A stretch of 64,000 nt of DNA from Odontocerum albicorne (lineage: Eukaryota > Arthropoda > Insecta > Trichoptera > Odontoceridae), in contig OX463847.1 of NCBI GenBank assembly GCA_949825065.1, positions 34,357,789 through 34,421,788 on the forward strand, in the 5' to 3' direction. Position 1 is the stretch's first letter. Each line of letters opens with the position of its first letter. The notes under the pieces are model-generated. The model was given only the letters and a program-made list of their open reading frames with translations, had not been told where the DNA came from and made no database searches. A program made the translations under genes and the position numbers. Shown here one piece after another: positions 55,353-64,000 of the stretch.

Positions 55353-56009
55353 ACTGTACATGAGATGAACACTGGTAATTAAGTATAATATTATTCATTG
55401 GTTTTGTTTGAATATGATCTGTTTTGTGCAAAACTCTCTGTAAATCTGCTATTAAATAAAACTACAATTGATGAAAAAAAATTAAAGTTAATTATACATA
55501 AAAATTAAGGTATATATGAGTGCTCTTTTGTAGAACTACATATATAATTTCTACATGTTTTTCGTTCAATATTATTATAAATTTTTGACAGATAAACCAG
55601 CATGTCCAACCTCGAAAAACATTTAAAAATAGTCGAAAACAGCGATGAAAATATTTTCACCACACATAACGAAGCAATTTACATGTAAATTTTTGTTGTC
55701 AATCTAAAAAGTATGAACACGATGTTCATTGTTTGAAGTGACGAAAATTACGTATAAATAAATCAAACCATAACAACTCTTGTTTGTGTGTCAGAAACCA
55801 TTGTAAAAGGAACATCATCTCTTAGAAGTTTTCTTCTTCCATTTTCCTGACTTACTTGCTACAAACGTGTTGCGTGGGTGCGGAAGGTAGTGCTGTTAGT
55901 CTGCCACACACTGGATCGAAAAATTGAAGTTTTATTTGAGAGCATATATTATTTTAACGATTCAACCACTAATGACTAACGATATAAGATAGCGAATGTT
56001 AACATGGAT
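55353..56009. other. No gene seen
   Basis: AT-rich sequence without a supported feature. Confidence 0.4.
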
Positions 56010-56265
56010 GGATCATATAAGACCATATAACAAGGTTTACAAAGATCATTAGGCAAACCCAATATCACGGAAGAGGGCCACTTGACAGATCAAGGAAGAG
56101 ATTTTTAGATATTGTGTAGCAAGATCTTAAGAGGCTGGGAATGGAAGGAAATTGGTAGAAGACGGCGAGTGACTGACTGACTTGAAGAAAAATCGTCAAG
56201 GAGGATAAAGCTGAAAATGACTAGAATGACAAACTGAGGTAGAAGAAAGAGGAGGTATATTTTTC
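56010..56265 (+). pseudogene. RTE-type LINE C-terminal tail relic
   Basis: Frames read MLTWMDHIRPYNKVYKDH then GPLDRSRKRFLDIV and QDLKRLGMEGNW, interrupted by at least four stops. This matches the W..HV, RGRP.R...D.. tail of the RTE-type LINE relics, and 3805-3965 in detail. Confidence 0.7.
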
Positions 56266-56749
56266 TATAGCACCATAAGGGAAATTAAATCACTTCAAGG
56301 ACTTTTCCGATTTTCATGTTAGAGTTGGAAAGCTGATTACAGACAAAATATAATATTTATTTCTATGAGTACCAGAAAATTCATGTACATCAATTATAAA
56401 ACGTTTGTAAGACAATATTATTTTTTAATGTAAACTTTTTAAAAGTTTGAATACCTTCAAATTATTGTATTTTTAATTTTTTTCATTTCGATTTTTTATT
56501 TTTAATTACTAACGTTTTTGTATTTCTTATATTTATCTATTCAATAATAAATTAAATGCATTTATTATAGAGTGTTTTGATTATCTCATACTTCTGTCGA
56601 GTGACGATATATGGCAACTTTTAAGAATGAATATCAACTTAAATCTGACGTTTTAACTAGGGTATAGCAGAGCAAGATGACAACTTTAAGGAGTTCTACA
56701 GTATAACCCAAGCGTCCGAACAATGAGTTTGGCACCATAGTTATATTTA
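56266..56749. other. No gene seen
   Basis: AT-rich sequence without a supported feature. Confidence 0.4.
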
Positions 56750-57115
56750 TGTTTTTTTGTGTTATGTTATATTATGTAATATTTTATTCAGCTATGTTAT
56801 GTCATGTTATATCATGCCCTGCTATGAATTGTCATGCTATGTTATGGCATGCAATATCGTGTTATGGCGTATTATATCATGTAATGTCATGTTGTGTCAT
56901 GTAATGTAATTTTATGTCATATCTTGTTAAGTCATGTTATGTAATTTTATGTCATATCCTGTTAAGTCATGGCATGTGCTGTTAAGTCTTGTTATGTAAT
57001 ATCACATCATTTTATGTCATGTAATGTAATTTTATGTCATATCCTGTTAAGTTAGATTATGTCATATCATGTCATGCTATGTCATGTCATATATTGTCAT
57101 GTTATATAATGCCGA
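56750..57115. repeat. TATGTCATGT-rich low-complexity tract
   Basis: Dozens of TTATG, TCATG and TGTCATGTTA words fill about 365 bases in no fixed phase. It is an ancient, scrambled pentamer/decamer satellite. Confidence 0.85.
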
Positions 57116-57159
57116 GTCATCAATAATGTTATTTAGTATTTCTTATATAATCTGGAGGA

Positions 57160-57345
57160 GGGTCGTTTCCCACCCAGCGTGCGCTAGGCTGCCAGTCTGC
57201 CAGGCTGCCAGGCTAGCAGGCCGCCAGGTCGCTCAAGGCGGTGGCGCTGGCGCGAGGGCGGTGTGACGGTGGAAGGGAGCCGGAGCGAGTCCCCGCCACG
57301 TCCCGTGGGCGCCGCGCCGTATTGTTAATTGCTATGGCCGTTGAA
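57160..57345 (+). promoter_or_regulatory. GC-rich island, possible first exon or promoter
   Basis: Sequence is strikingly GC- and CpG-rich (GGCGGTGGCGCTGGCGCGAG, GTGGGCGCCGCGCCG) between two AT-rich regions. It opens with CTGCCAG tandem units (57189-57230). A + frame continues to ATGGCCGTTGAACTTG at 57334, giving MAVELDYFIASVGF; no domain is seen. It could be a CpG island with a start codon, or a GC-rich repeat. Confidence 0.35.
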
Positions 57346-57521
57346 CTTGATTATTTCATTGCCAGCGTAGGCTTCGCCACTTCGATACCAGAGGTGTGTC
57401 GATGCATTCTCAGCAGGGATGCAAATATATGTAGCCATTCATTCATCATTAAAATAGACATCACAGTTAACGCATGCAGGCTAATCCTGGAAAGCTGTCC
57501 CACTTAGCTCTCGTTCTATAA

Positions 57522-57578
57522 CTAAATGGTAATTGAACCCATAATCTCCGGGCTGAAAGAAAGACATCTTAAAAAGAT
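57522..57578 (-). mobile_element. tRNA-derived SINE, head fragment
   Basis: Minus strand: AAGATGTCTTTCTTTCAGCC, CGGAGATTATGGGTTCAATT (B-box), ACCATTTAG. Short and old. Confidence 0.65.
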
Positions 57579-57599
57579 AGCATGCACAAAATCCCTTGA

Positions 57600-57840
57600 T
57601 ACGAGTATTTTTATATTTTTCTTTCTTTTTACTTCACTTTCTTTCAAAATCTGTTCCACTCAACCCAAACCACACTTTCGTCTTCTACGCACACCTTGCA
57701 CTTCTGATTTGTATTATATATTTACTTGGTCATTCATTTTCTCCATATGCCCAAACCATCTTACAGTTACTTTCTTCATTCCACTTACAATATTCAGTTA
57801 TTCCTGCAGAACATCTAAAGTTTAGATAGAATTGTCATTA
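57600..57840 (-). pseudogene. RTE-type LINE C-terminal relic
   Basis: Minus strand: NIVSGMKKVTVRWFGHMEKM, NDQVNI, then SEVQGVRRRRKCGL. The RWFGHxExMND motif with a basic tail identifies the family. The overlapping + ORFs are shadows. A TACGAGTA motif lies at the left edge. Confidence 0.8.
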
Positions 57841-57924
57841 TATTAATTCATTTGCATGTTTTATTATTATTTAATATTTAGATTCATTTATATATAAACT
57901 TAAATTGTATTTGCATACACCGTA

Positions 57925-58105
57925 ATACATCGCGCTTACACAACTTTCTAAAAGTCAATATTTGCAATAACACAACTTAGCACGTTTACATAGCTTGCTT
58001 TAAGTCAATATTTGCAATTAGCTTAACTATGCGCGCTTATACAATACAACTTGCTTTAAGTCAATATTTGCACAACTTAGCGCGCTTACACAACTTATAA
58101 CATAT
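57925..58105. repeat. ~50-60 bp tandem repeat, about 4 units
   Basis: GCGCGCTTACACAACTT, then CTTTAAGTCAATATTTGCAA and TAACACAACTTAGC recur with indels. Confidence 0.8.
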
Positions 58106-58359
58106 AAAAGACAATTTCGTCTTGCTTTGCGAATTCGTTCAATTTATCTAAAAAATGGAGGGTTTTTAGTGTTTTACTCTACATTTAGCCTTTCCCTTTA
58201 AATGGGGTAATTTTTTTATGATGTGCTGTGGGTAGTAAAAAAAACATTTAAATTGAAAATCACAAAATTAATACAATAGAAGAACAAAGCTTATCAATAT
58301 GGAAAACAACATAGAAAATATAAAACTATCTTGCATGTGTCCAAATAATTAGGCAACCC
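58106..58359. other. No gene seen
   Basis: AT-rich sequence without a supported feature. Confidence 0.35.
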
Positions 58360-58460
58360 TGAGTAGTGGAACCAGGAGGCGCGCGGCGCCGCTCTAGCAT
58401 CGACCCAACTCTCGAGTAGGATGCGGACAGTTCCGCTGATTGGGGCTTCCTCTCCCAGTG
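58360..58460. promoter_or_regulatory. GC-rich patch, promoter-like
   Basis: CAGGAGGCGCGCGGCGCCGC and CTCTCGAGTAGGATGCGGAC stand out from AT-rich flanks. No TATA box, initiator or ORF can be tied to it. Confidence 0.25.
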
Positions 58461-59639
58461 TCGCTTTTCAACTACACACTTTTATTGTGGCAACAAGCTT
58501 GATTACTCGTATCTCCCGTGGAATCTAGCCGAGGTTCTTCAATTTATACGCCGCGTCGTGGAATTAATTTATCTCGCTAGTTTTGATTAATCGCTGTCAC
58601 AACAACCACAAAATTTAAGAAATTGTAAACTTATTTTACATTTGAAGTATTTTTTCCATTAAATTAAAATGTTTTACGAAGTCGTTACCTCGTTAAGTTG
58701 GTTTGAACAATGGTCAACGTTCATCATTAACAATGCTTGGACTCGAGGCCGTTTTAAAAATATATTTTACGGGCAACGAGTCATTTCTCTCGGAGAAGTT
58801 TCTTCTTGAGAAATAGTATACTAAGTGACGCTGTAGATCACGGTTCTAGTGTAGGTTACGATGGATGGGAACTTATTTTATAACGGGTGAGAGTGGAATC
58901 AAATTGAACTGAGCTAAACTAAAGCCAAAACACTGTCAACCTTAGGAGCGGGATAATTTCATCCTCAAAAAACAAGCGTTCATCCTTAGGGCGATGGCAT
59001 CGCTCCTAAACCGTCGGCCATCAACATGGCAACAACTCAAAGAAAACTTATGAACTTATTTCACAGGAAAAAAATAATTAAAAGTTCTAGATTATTTTTG
59101 CTATGGTTATTGAAAGTTGTTAATGATTTTATTTTCTTAACCCTCTGGCTTCATCTGTCTCACTTTTTTTTTAACGAGACTGCACTTTTCTTTAGTGATC
59201 AGGTGTCGTAGTCCACGATATATTATTTGTTCCTACTTTCATCGAGCATCGCTGAAATGACTTATCTATAATCTGGTCTAGGGATTGGAGCTATTATTTT
59301 TAAGGTCTTTCGTTTATTTCCAATTAGATCCAACCGGGGTTATTCGCTTCAATTTTTTTATCGCTAGAAAAGGATATATCTTATTTTTTTTAAATCAATT
59401 TGTGCTTTAACTTTAAGGTGTTTTACTTAATACCATAAAAAGTAGAAAATGATTTTCAATATTTTATTTTTAACACGATAGTGTTTATACACATGACATT
59501 AACATTGTGGTATCACGGTGTCTTACATTGTGGTATCATGGGTAAAGTTTCTGTCTTTAGAAGACTATTGATGCACCTCATTTCATTATAGTATAATTAT
59601 TATGTAATTCTGTATTATTTTATCGTTATCATAGTTTCG
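58461..59639. other. No gene; non-repetitive
   Basis: The sequence is less AT-rich than elsewhere up to about 59030 and appears unique. A small + ORF (59026-59211) has no domain. A CATTGTGGTATCA duplication lies near 59505-59540. Confidence 0.35.
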
Positions 59640-59828
59640 TTATACTGTAGGCAGATTTTATTTCTTTGAGGTTATTTATTCCAATGAACTAGAAATATGT
59701 TAAAAAGGTCTTAAGTGAAAACCATACTGGAACCCATTTTGATAAAATTAGGTACCAATGAAAATGAAACCCATAACCCCCGAGTCTGAAGACAACTGTG
59801 TTACCAATTAGGCCATAGAGGCTGTCAC
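59640..59828 (-). mobile_element. tRNA-derived SINE, near full length
   Basis: Minus strand: CTCTATGGCCTAATTGGTAA, CACAGTTGTCTTCAGACTCG, GGGGTTATGGGTTTCATTT (B-box), body GGTTCCAGTATGGTTTTCAC-type sequence, tail AGTTCATTGGAATAAATAAC. The hairpin is lost. Confidence 0.8.
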
Positions 59829-60054
59829 TGTATTGATCTTAACCTCTTACAGAATTTCATCCCTTACATATGTCGTTTTCCCATCTAATTTTTGATATGC
59901 TGCCTGTACATAGTATAATAAAACTTATCCAAAAATAGTCTTTAAACCAAATTAAAACAACGTTTATTTTACAATTTTTTTTTTAAAAAAAAGTTATTGA
60001 AAGGCGGCCAAACTCATATAAAGGTTATATTTTGTCCCGGATATGAAAACGAAC

Positions 60055-60300
60055 ACATATATTTATTTATTTAATATTTGATACACATTTAGCCAGATTA
60101 CATGAATCAAATAACAAGAAAAATATTTAATTTTTTAAATTCTAAATATAACATAAAGACAAAAGAAATAATGTCACTGATTCTTCCCCGTCAAGTGGCT
60201 CAGTTATGTCTACAAACATAACGAGGAATACATTTGAAGAGACTAAAGCCATATTTCATCCAAATCCTTTCCATCTCCCACAACGTGGAGTCATCTAGGC
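60055..60300 (-). repeat. Possible LINE 3' end with ATTT tail
   Basis: An ATTTATTTATTTAATATTTG tail (A-rich on the minus strand) heads a ~240-base block containing GTCAAGTGGCTCAGTTATG and CCCACAACGTGGAGTCATCT. It has the layout of families C and D but no second copy in this window. Confidence 0.3.
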
Positions 60301-60837
60301 AAACTTTCTTTTTCTCAAACTTTTATTTAAATATATTTACAACCGTTGTACATTGATCTAGAAAACATTACGTATTATAAGACAGTTTAAGAGAGCAGAA
60401 TCGATATAAATTCAGTTTAACAGTAAACAAATCATCGAGGAAATTATATAACCTCAGCATATTCCTTGATCCACCTTAACTGCATGCATAATCAATTGAT
60501 ATCATTTCGTTTGCTCCTGAGCGGCCGGAAACATTTTTGTTTCAAGTACATTATTTTGCTTTTAAGCATTCATTGATTGATTGAACTAATCGTAAGATAA
60601 TCAACTTCCATTTTATACTAACCGACTTTCGAAAATGCCTGTACTTATGTTGGTTTATATTGTGCACGCTGTTACACTTCAGTCCACAGTTATGACCGAT
60701 AAACCCCAAAGTTCTGATGGCGAAGAGATCAAAGTTTTAAGACGTTCGGCTGGTTTAATACACTATGATGCAGCCTTTTGTTGTGCTGAGATTGTTTACA
60801 AAGCATTAATTTTAAAATACATATCATTAAACAGACG
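60301..60837. other. No supported gene
   Basis: A 71-codon + ORF (60635-60850) contains TDKPQSSDGEEIKVLRRSAG with balanced codons, but no splice edges or domain; it ends inside the following SINE. I do not call it a gene. Confidence 0.3.
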
Positions 60838-60930
60838 ACGACCTCCCTGACCTCGCTGATAAGACATGTGTCTTCCCTTTACCTTGTGATCTCAAGTTCA
60901 ATTCCTATTGGTTCCCGATTTCTTTATGAT
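60838..60930 (+). mobile_element. tRNA-derived SINE, 5' half
   Basis: CGACCTCCCTGACCTCGCTG, ATAAGACATGTGTCTTCCC, B-box CAAGTTCAATTCC, TTGGTTCCCGATTT. The body and tail are missing. Confidence 0.8.
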
Positions 60931-61299
60931 TTACCATTACCAGTTTTAAACAGGTTTTATAACAAATAATTTGCCAAACTACCTCACAATTTTTCGACAA
61001 TGGCTCATGCTACTTTAAACAAAGTGGAGTTGAAATCCATATTAGAATATGACTAAAAAAAATACCTTTGTCAGTCCACTAACATTAATCTCAGCAACAC
61101 GATTTTCTATCTTCTATATAAAGGCTCCCTTCAGGCGGAATGTATAAGACTTATTTTTAAATACAAATGAGATAAGTAATATTAATGACCTAAGTTATGT
61201 GCTATTTTCGAGGAAATTATTTTAATATAGCGGTGTTTAAAGATCTTTAGTCAAAATCGATAGCATTTTTTTTCGACACATACCACAGGTTGTCAATCC
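60931..61299. other. No gene seen
   Basis: AT-rich sequence without a supported feature. Confidence 0.4.
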
Positions 61300-61560
61300 C
61301 AGTGTCGCGGAATTCACACCTGCAAAATATTGAAATTCCGCGCGCGCTCACGAGACAAGCGTCAAACAATGAAACGGGGTGTTTCTGTATGCATGGGTGG
61401 CGAGCCATTACTCTCTGGAATTTAGTACATCTCTATCATTTATCCGGAACGTCTAGAAACAATTAAGAGCTGCTCTCACCGTCGCGCATCGGTGTGGCGG
61501 CGGAGACGCAGACTCGCGAGGAATTCCACAGGACGGGGCGAGAAAAGAGTGGTATTATCA
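61300..61560 (+). promoter_or_regulatory. GC-rich block, possible promoter/first exon
   Basis: Contains CCGCGCGCGCTCACGAGACA, CCGTCGCGCATCGGTGTGGC and GGCGGAGACGCAGACTCGCG. An 84-codon + ORF (61492-61746) starts in it with RRRRRLARNSTGRGEKR and then becomes AT-driven, as expected if an exon ended near 61550. No clear donor is visible at that point. Confidence 0.3.
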
Positions 61561-62544
61561 TTTAATTACAGTGTAAATTTTCGTCTTCAACTGCATAAAA
61601 AGGTTAAAGATATTTTTTATTTACTTGATCAACCCCTAACTAGAGGAATGGACTTAAAAATATCTCGAGGTTTTCTATACAAACACCATAAGACTTTCAA
61701 TCTGCATTATCATTTGATCGTAATAATTTTGATATTTTGTTATTGATTTAATCCGTAAGTCCGATATTGAAAATCCCGTCGCAGTCTTGATCAGGTCACT
61801 TCATCTGGTAGGGGTTTTCCTCGAGATCTCGTTCCTTCGACGATTCCGACGACCACAAGTTTCTTCAGACTATTTGGCTCTCTTCTCAGCTACATGATGC
61901 ACAGGCAATAATACATTATCCTTCTTTATGCAAAAGATCACTGTGTAAAAATAATTTTATTTTTAATACACCACGAAAACATTACTATTTTACTAGCGCT
62001 CGTATGACGTACTATCACAATGAAACATAACATCATAAAATAAAAATTTATCCTGAAAACAGAATCGCGTATATGTATGTGCGTATTTTTTTTATCTCAA
62101 ATATAATTTATATCTTGGCTCCTTCTACAAACATATAGGATTAACTTTTACGAGAGCTTTACAACAGAATGCTCTCTTAAATTCTATGATATTACATCCA
62201 ATCGCACAAATGCGTCATATGTTTATATACATAACCCAGTAAAATAATATTTACAGCCGCGTGTTTATTTTGTATAAATCAAGGTGTTTAATAAAATAGT
62301 CAAAATTTGAAGTGAATGCTTAATATATGATAAAAATTTTTGGCAACGTTTCCATTTGTTTACTATCAAACAGATCGTTGTGCAAAGCAAAAACTGGTTC
62401 ATCTTAGTTTAAGCGACTTTACATGAGAGGGTTTATAAGATTTTTTTATAAATTTAAAGAATGAATTCAAAAGTCAATGCAACCGTTTGTCATATTCCCC
62501 AAAGTCCACTGTCTTATCATTTATCTTCAATTGAATGTTAAAAA
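61561..62544. other. No gene seen
   Basis: AT-rich, apparently unique sequence with no supported feature. Confidence 0.4.
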
Positions 62545-62760
62545 ATGACTAAGCGAGGGACTATATTGAAAGAAGGTTAAGGGAAAAGTATGACTAATAG
62601 AAGATTCTGCATGTCAAGATGTATGAATGGGAAAGAAGCGAAATATATGTGATTAGATAGAACATTGTGAAGAACTGTTCTCCTTGACTACTCCGGAAGT
62701 GACATGGCGTGATGATATGTATATATAATATTTGTTATCCTTCAAACTAGAAGGGGTAAC
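62545..62760 (+). pseudogene. RTE-type LINE C-terminal end relic
   Basis: Frames with stops read ERRLRGKV-like, MGKKRNICD and HCEELFSLTTPEVTWRDD. The last block parallels the IFGDMFSLPTLQGTR end of the relic at 4673-4985. Confidence 0.55.
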
Positions 62761-62989
62761 GAGACTTGAGGGGAAAATTTAATGGGTTTGAGATTTGGAA
62801 ATAGCTACAAGTATAACGGGTGTAAGGATATGTGATTTAAATAAATATATACTTATTTATATTTAATTATCCTTTCAACTATATTATTTGTATAAATGGA
62901 GCAACGTCCTTTTTATAAAAAAAACATATCATACGAAATAACCAAAAAATTCCAAGTCACACAAAGCCAGCTTTTTACACGAATTTTTA

Positions 62990-63545
62990 TCTCTGAAAAC
63001 TCTTATTTAACGGGAAAGGGAAAAATAGAATACTTAGCAACAGTGGTGTGTATAAACTTTTATATATTGACTGTGATAATTTCTATATAGGAAAGACAGG
63101 AAGATCATTTGCAGAGATTTCATGAACACAAATCCGCCTTAACAAATCCTCTAATTTATTCTGAAATGGCTAATCGTTGTCACCGTGAAAATCATACATT
63201 TTCTATCGATGATGCCAAATTCTTACATATCAGTAGTAACGGAAATAAATTGGACAGATTAGAGGCCTTAGAAATTTCTAAGTCAGTACATCAGGGCGAA
63301 TATTTGATTAACACATATATTCCAAGAATCTCGCCCCTGCTCGCTGAGATTGTCTCCTCCCTCCTTTCACCCACAGTCCCCAACCCGAAAGTTTACCGTT
63401 AGAAGCGTGTATGTCGGTACCAGTTCGAACAGAATTCAGTGGTTGTGCTCCGCTGGTGAGGAGGGGAAAGCCTTGAAACCGGTAGGGTTATACCGTTATA
63501 AAAAGTGGAATAAACAGTGTTTGAAACAAACAAATTACAATCCTT
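62990..63545 (+). pseudogene. Penelope-like element with GIY-YIG endonuclease domain
   Basis: The frame reads NRILSNSGVYKLLYIDCDNF then YIGKTGRSFAE, and after a frameshift near 63115 continues RFHEHKSALTN, CHRENHTFSIDD and LDRLEALEISK to a stop at 63402. GVY and YIG nine to ten residues apart, plus the following TGRSF..R..EH, are the signature of the GIY-YIG endonuclease at the C-terminus of Penelope-like retroelements. It would nick target DNA for integration. A lost dinucleotide in GAGAGA explains the frameshift. The reverse transcriptase upstream is gone. The 3' region (63403-63545) matches the palindromic copies elsewhere. Confidence 0.9.
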
Positions 63546-63784
63546 TCAACTATTCAATAAAGAAAAAAAAGAAGACTGTCATAAAAATCTTGAATAAGTT
63601 GATGAATGATGTTTTTTCCAAAAGGCTTTTTTCGGTATTTTTAATAAAAATAACGTGATATTTCTATGTTTTAAACCAAAAAATAGAGAGTATTTCAAAT
63701 AATATAAAAAAAATATACCTTCGATATTCGTGACATTGGTGATTGATTTTTTTTAAACTCAACTGAAATCGTGAATCTCACCTG
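63546..63784. other. No gene seen
   Basis: AT-rich sequence; the + ORF running out of the Penelope-like 3' end has no meaning. Confidence 0.4.
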
Positions 63785-64000
63785 AAACAATGAAAAAAAA
63801 GTTATATTATTTAAGTGTTTGGAATAATGTATGTGATAACTTAGGATTTAAGTATGTGTAAGGGTGTTAATGTATCAGTCAAGTGTTTTAATATTTATGA
63901 CAAATACGAGTAAATATGAAATTTTGTGATTAAGAAATAAGACAGCTTTGTCTTGGTTTTCCGTAGTGAAGGGATTCTCTGTGTCCACAAATGGTAGTTT
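63785..64000 (+). repeat. Dispersed repeat family G, copy 3 (cut by window end)
   Basis: TATGTGATAACTTAGGATTT, GTATGTGTAAGGGTGTTAAT, GATTAAGAAATAAGACAGCT and TAGTGAAGGGATTCTCTGTG match 265-570 and 42850-43200. A TACGAGTA motif lies at about 63904. Confidence 0.55.

Overview
The window looks like AT-rich nuclear DNA of an arthropod, most likely an insect. It is dominated by retrotransposon and DNA-transposon relics and tandem repeats. There are no bacterial-style operons, rRNA genes, true tRNA genes or CRISPR arrays. The insect call is an inference from element types: Penelope-like, mariner, hAT, CR1/Jockey-type and RTE-type LINE pieces, and a tRNA-derived SINE. From memory, the LINE tail (hairpin, GCCCGCC, then GCAATAAAAGTGTT and AAATAAATAAA) resembles tails common in Lepidoptera. 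The species cannot be named from the sequence. A 200-base run of N at 17381-17580, inside a long (AT)n array, marks an assembly gap.

No complete host gene is visible. The best host-coding candidate is a 213-bp exon-like block at 19490-19702 on the + strand. It is open for 71 codons, GC-rich against its surroundings, and has a consensus-like acceptor and donor. Weaker coding-like blocks are at 14377-14529 (-), 46693-46908 (-), 52067-52411 and 54957-55352 (+). Several short GC-rich islands in the last 7 kb (57160-57345, 58360-58460, 61300-61560) could be promoter or first-exon sequence. The window could therefore lie inside large introns or between genes.

Repeats. (1) About 26 copies of one tRNA-derived SINE occur on both strands. 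Its 3' tail closely resembles the tail of a LINE (here 'LINE-B', 5 copies), including a 6-bp stem with a variable 4-base loop, so the LINE is its probable partner. (2) At least ten degenerate RTE-type LINE C-terminal or linker pieces are present, plus CR1/Jockey-type pieces at 18540-18850, 28230-28345, 38440-38615 and 53575-53880. (3) Six Penelope-like insertions occur; four are palindromic or partly so, and one (62990-63545) keeps a frameshifted GIY-YIG endonuclease domain. (4) DNA transposon relics include a 268-bp foldback element (1877-2144), a 307-bp non-autonomous hAT element with 8-bp target duplications (24786-25092), and two families of mariner-like fragments. (5) Tandem arrays have units of 20, 30, 38, 48, 49, 52 and about 55-68 bp. 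There are also (AT)n, (GTAT)n and an ATGTC-rich tract.

The most unexpected pattern is the 8-mer TACGAGTA. I counted about 26 copies over both strands, roughly ten times the number expected from base composition, in unrelated flanks. TA-CGAG-TA has the form of a cut-and-paste excision footprint, and one copy interrupts a SINE tail. I do not know its origin.
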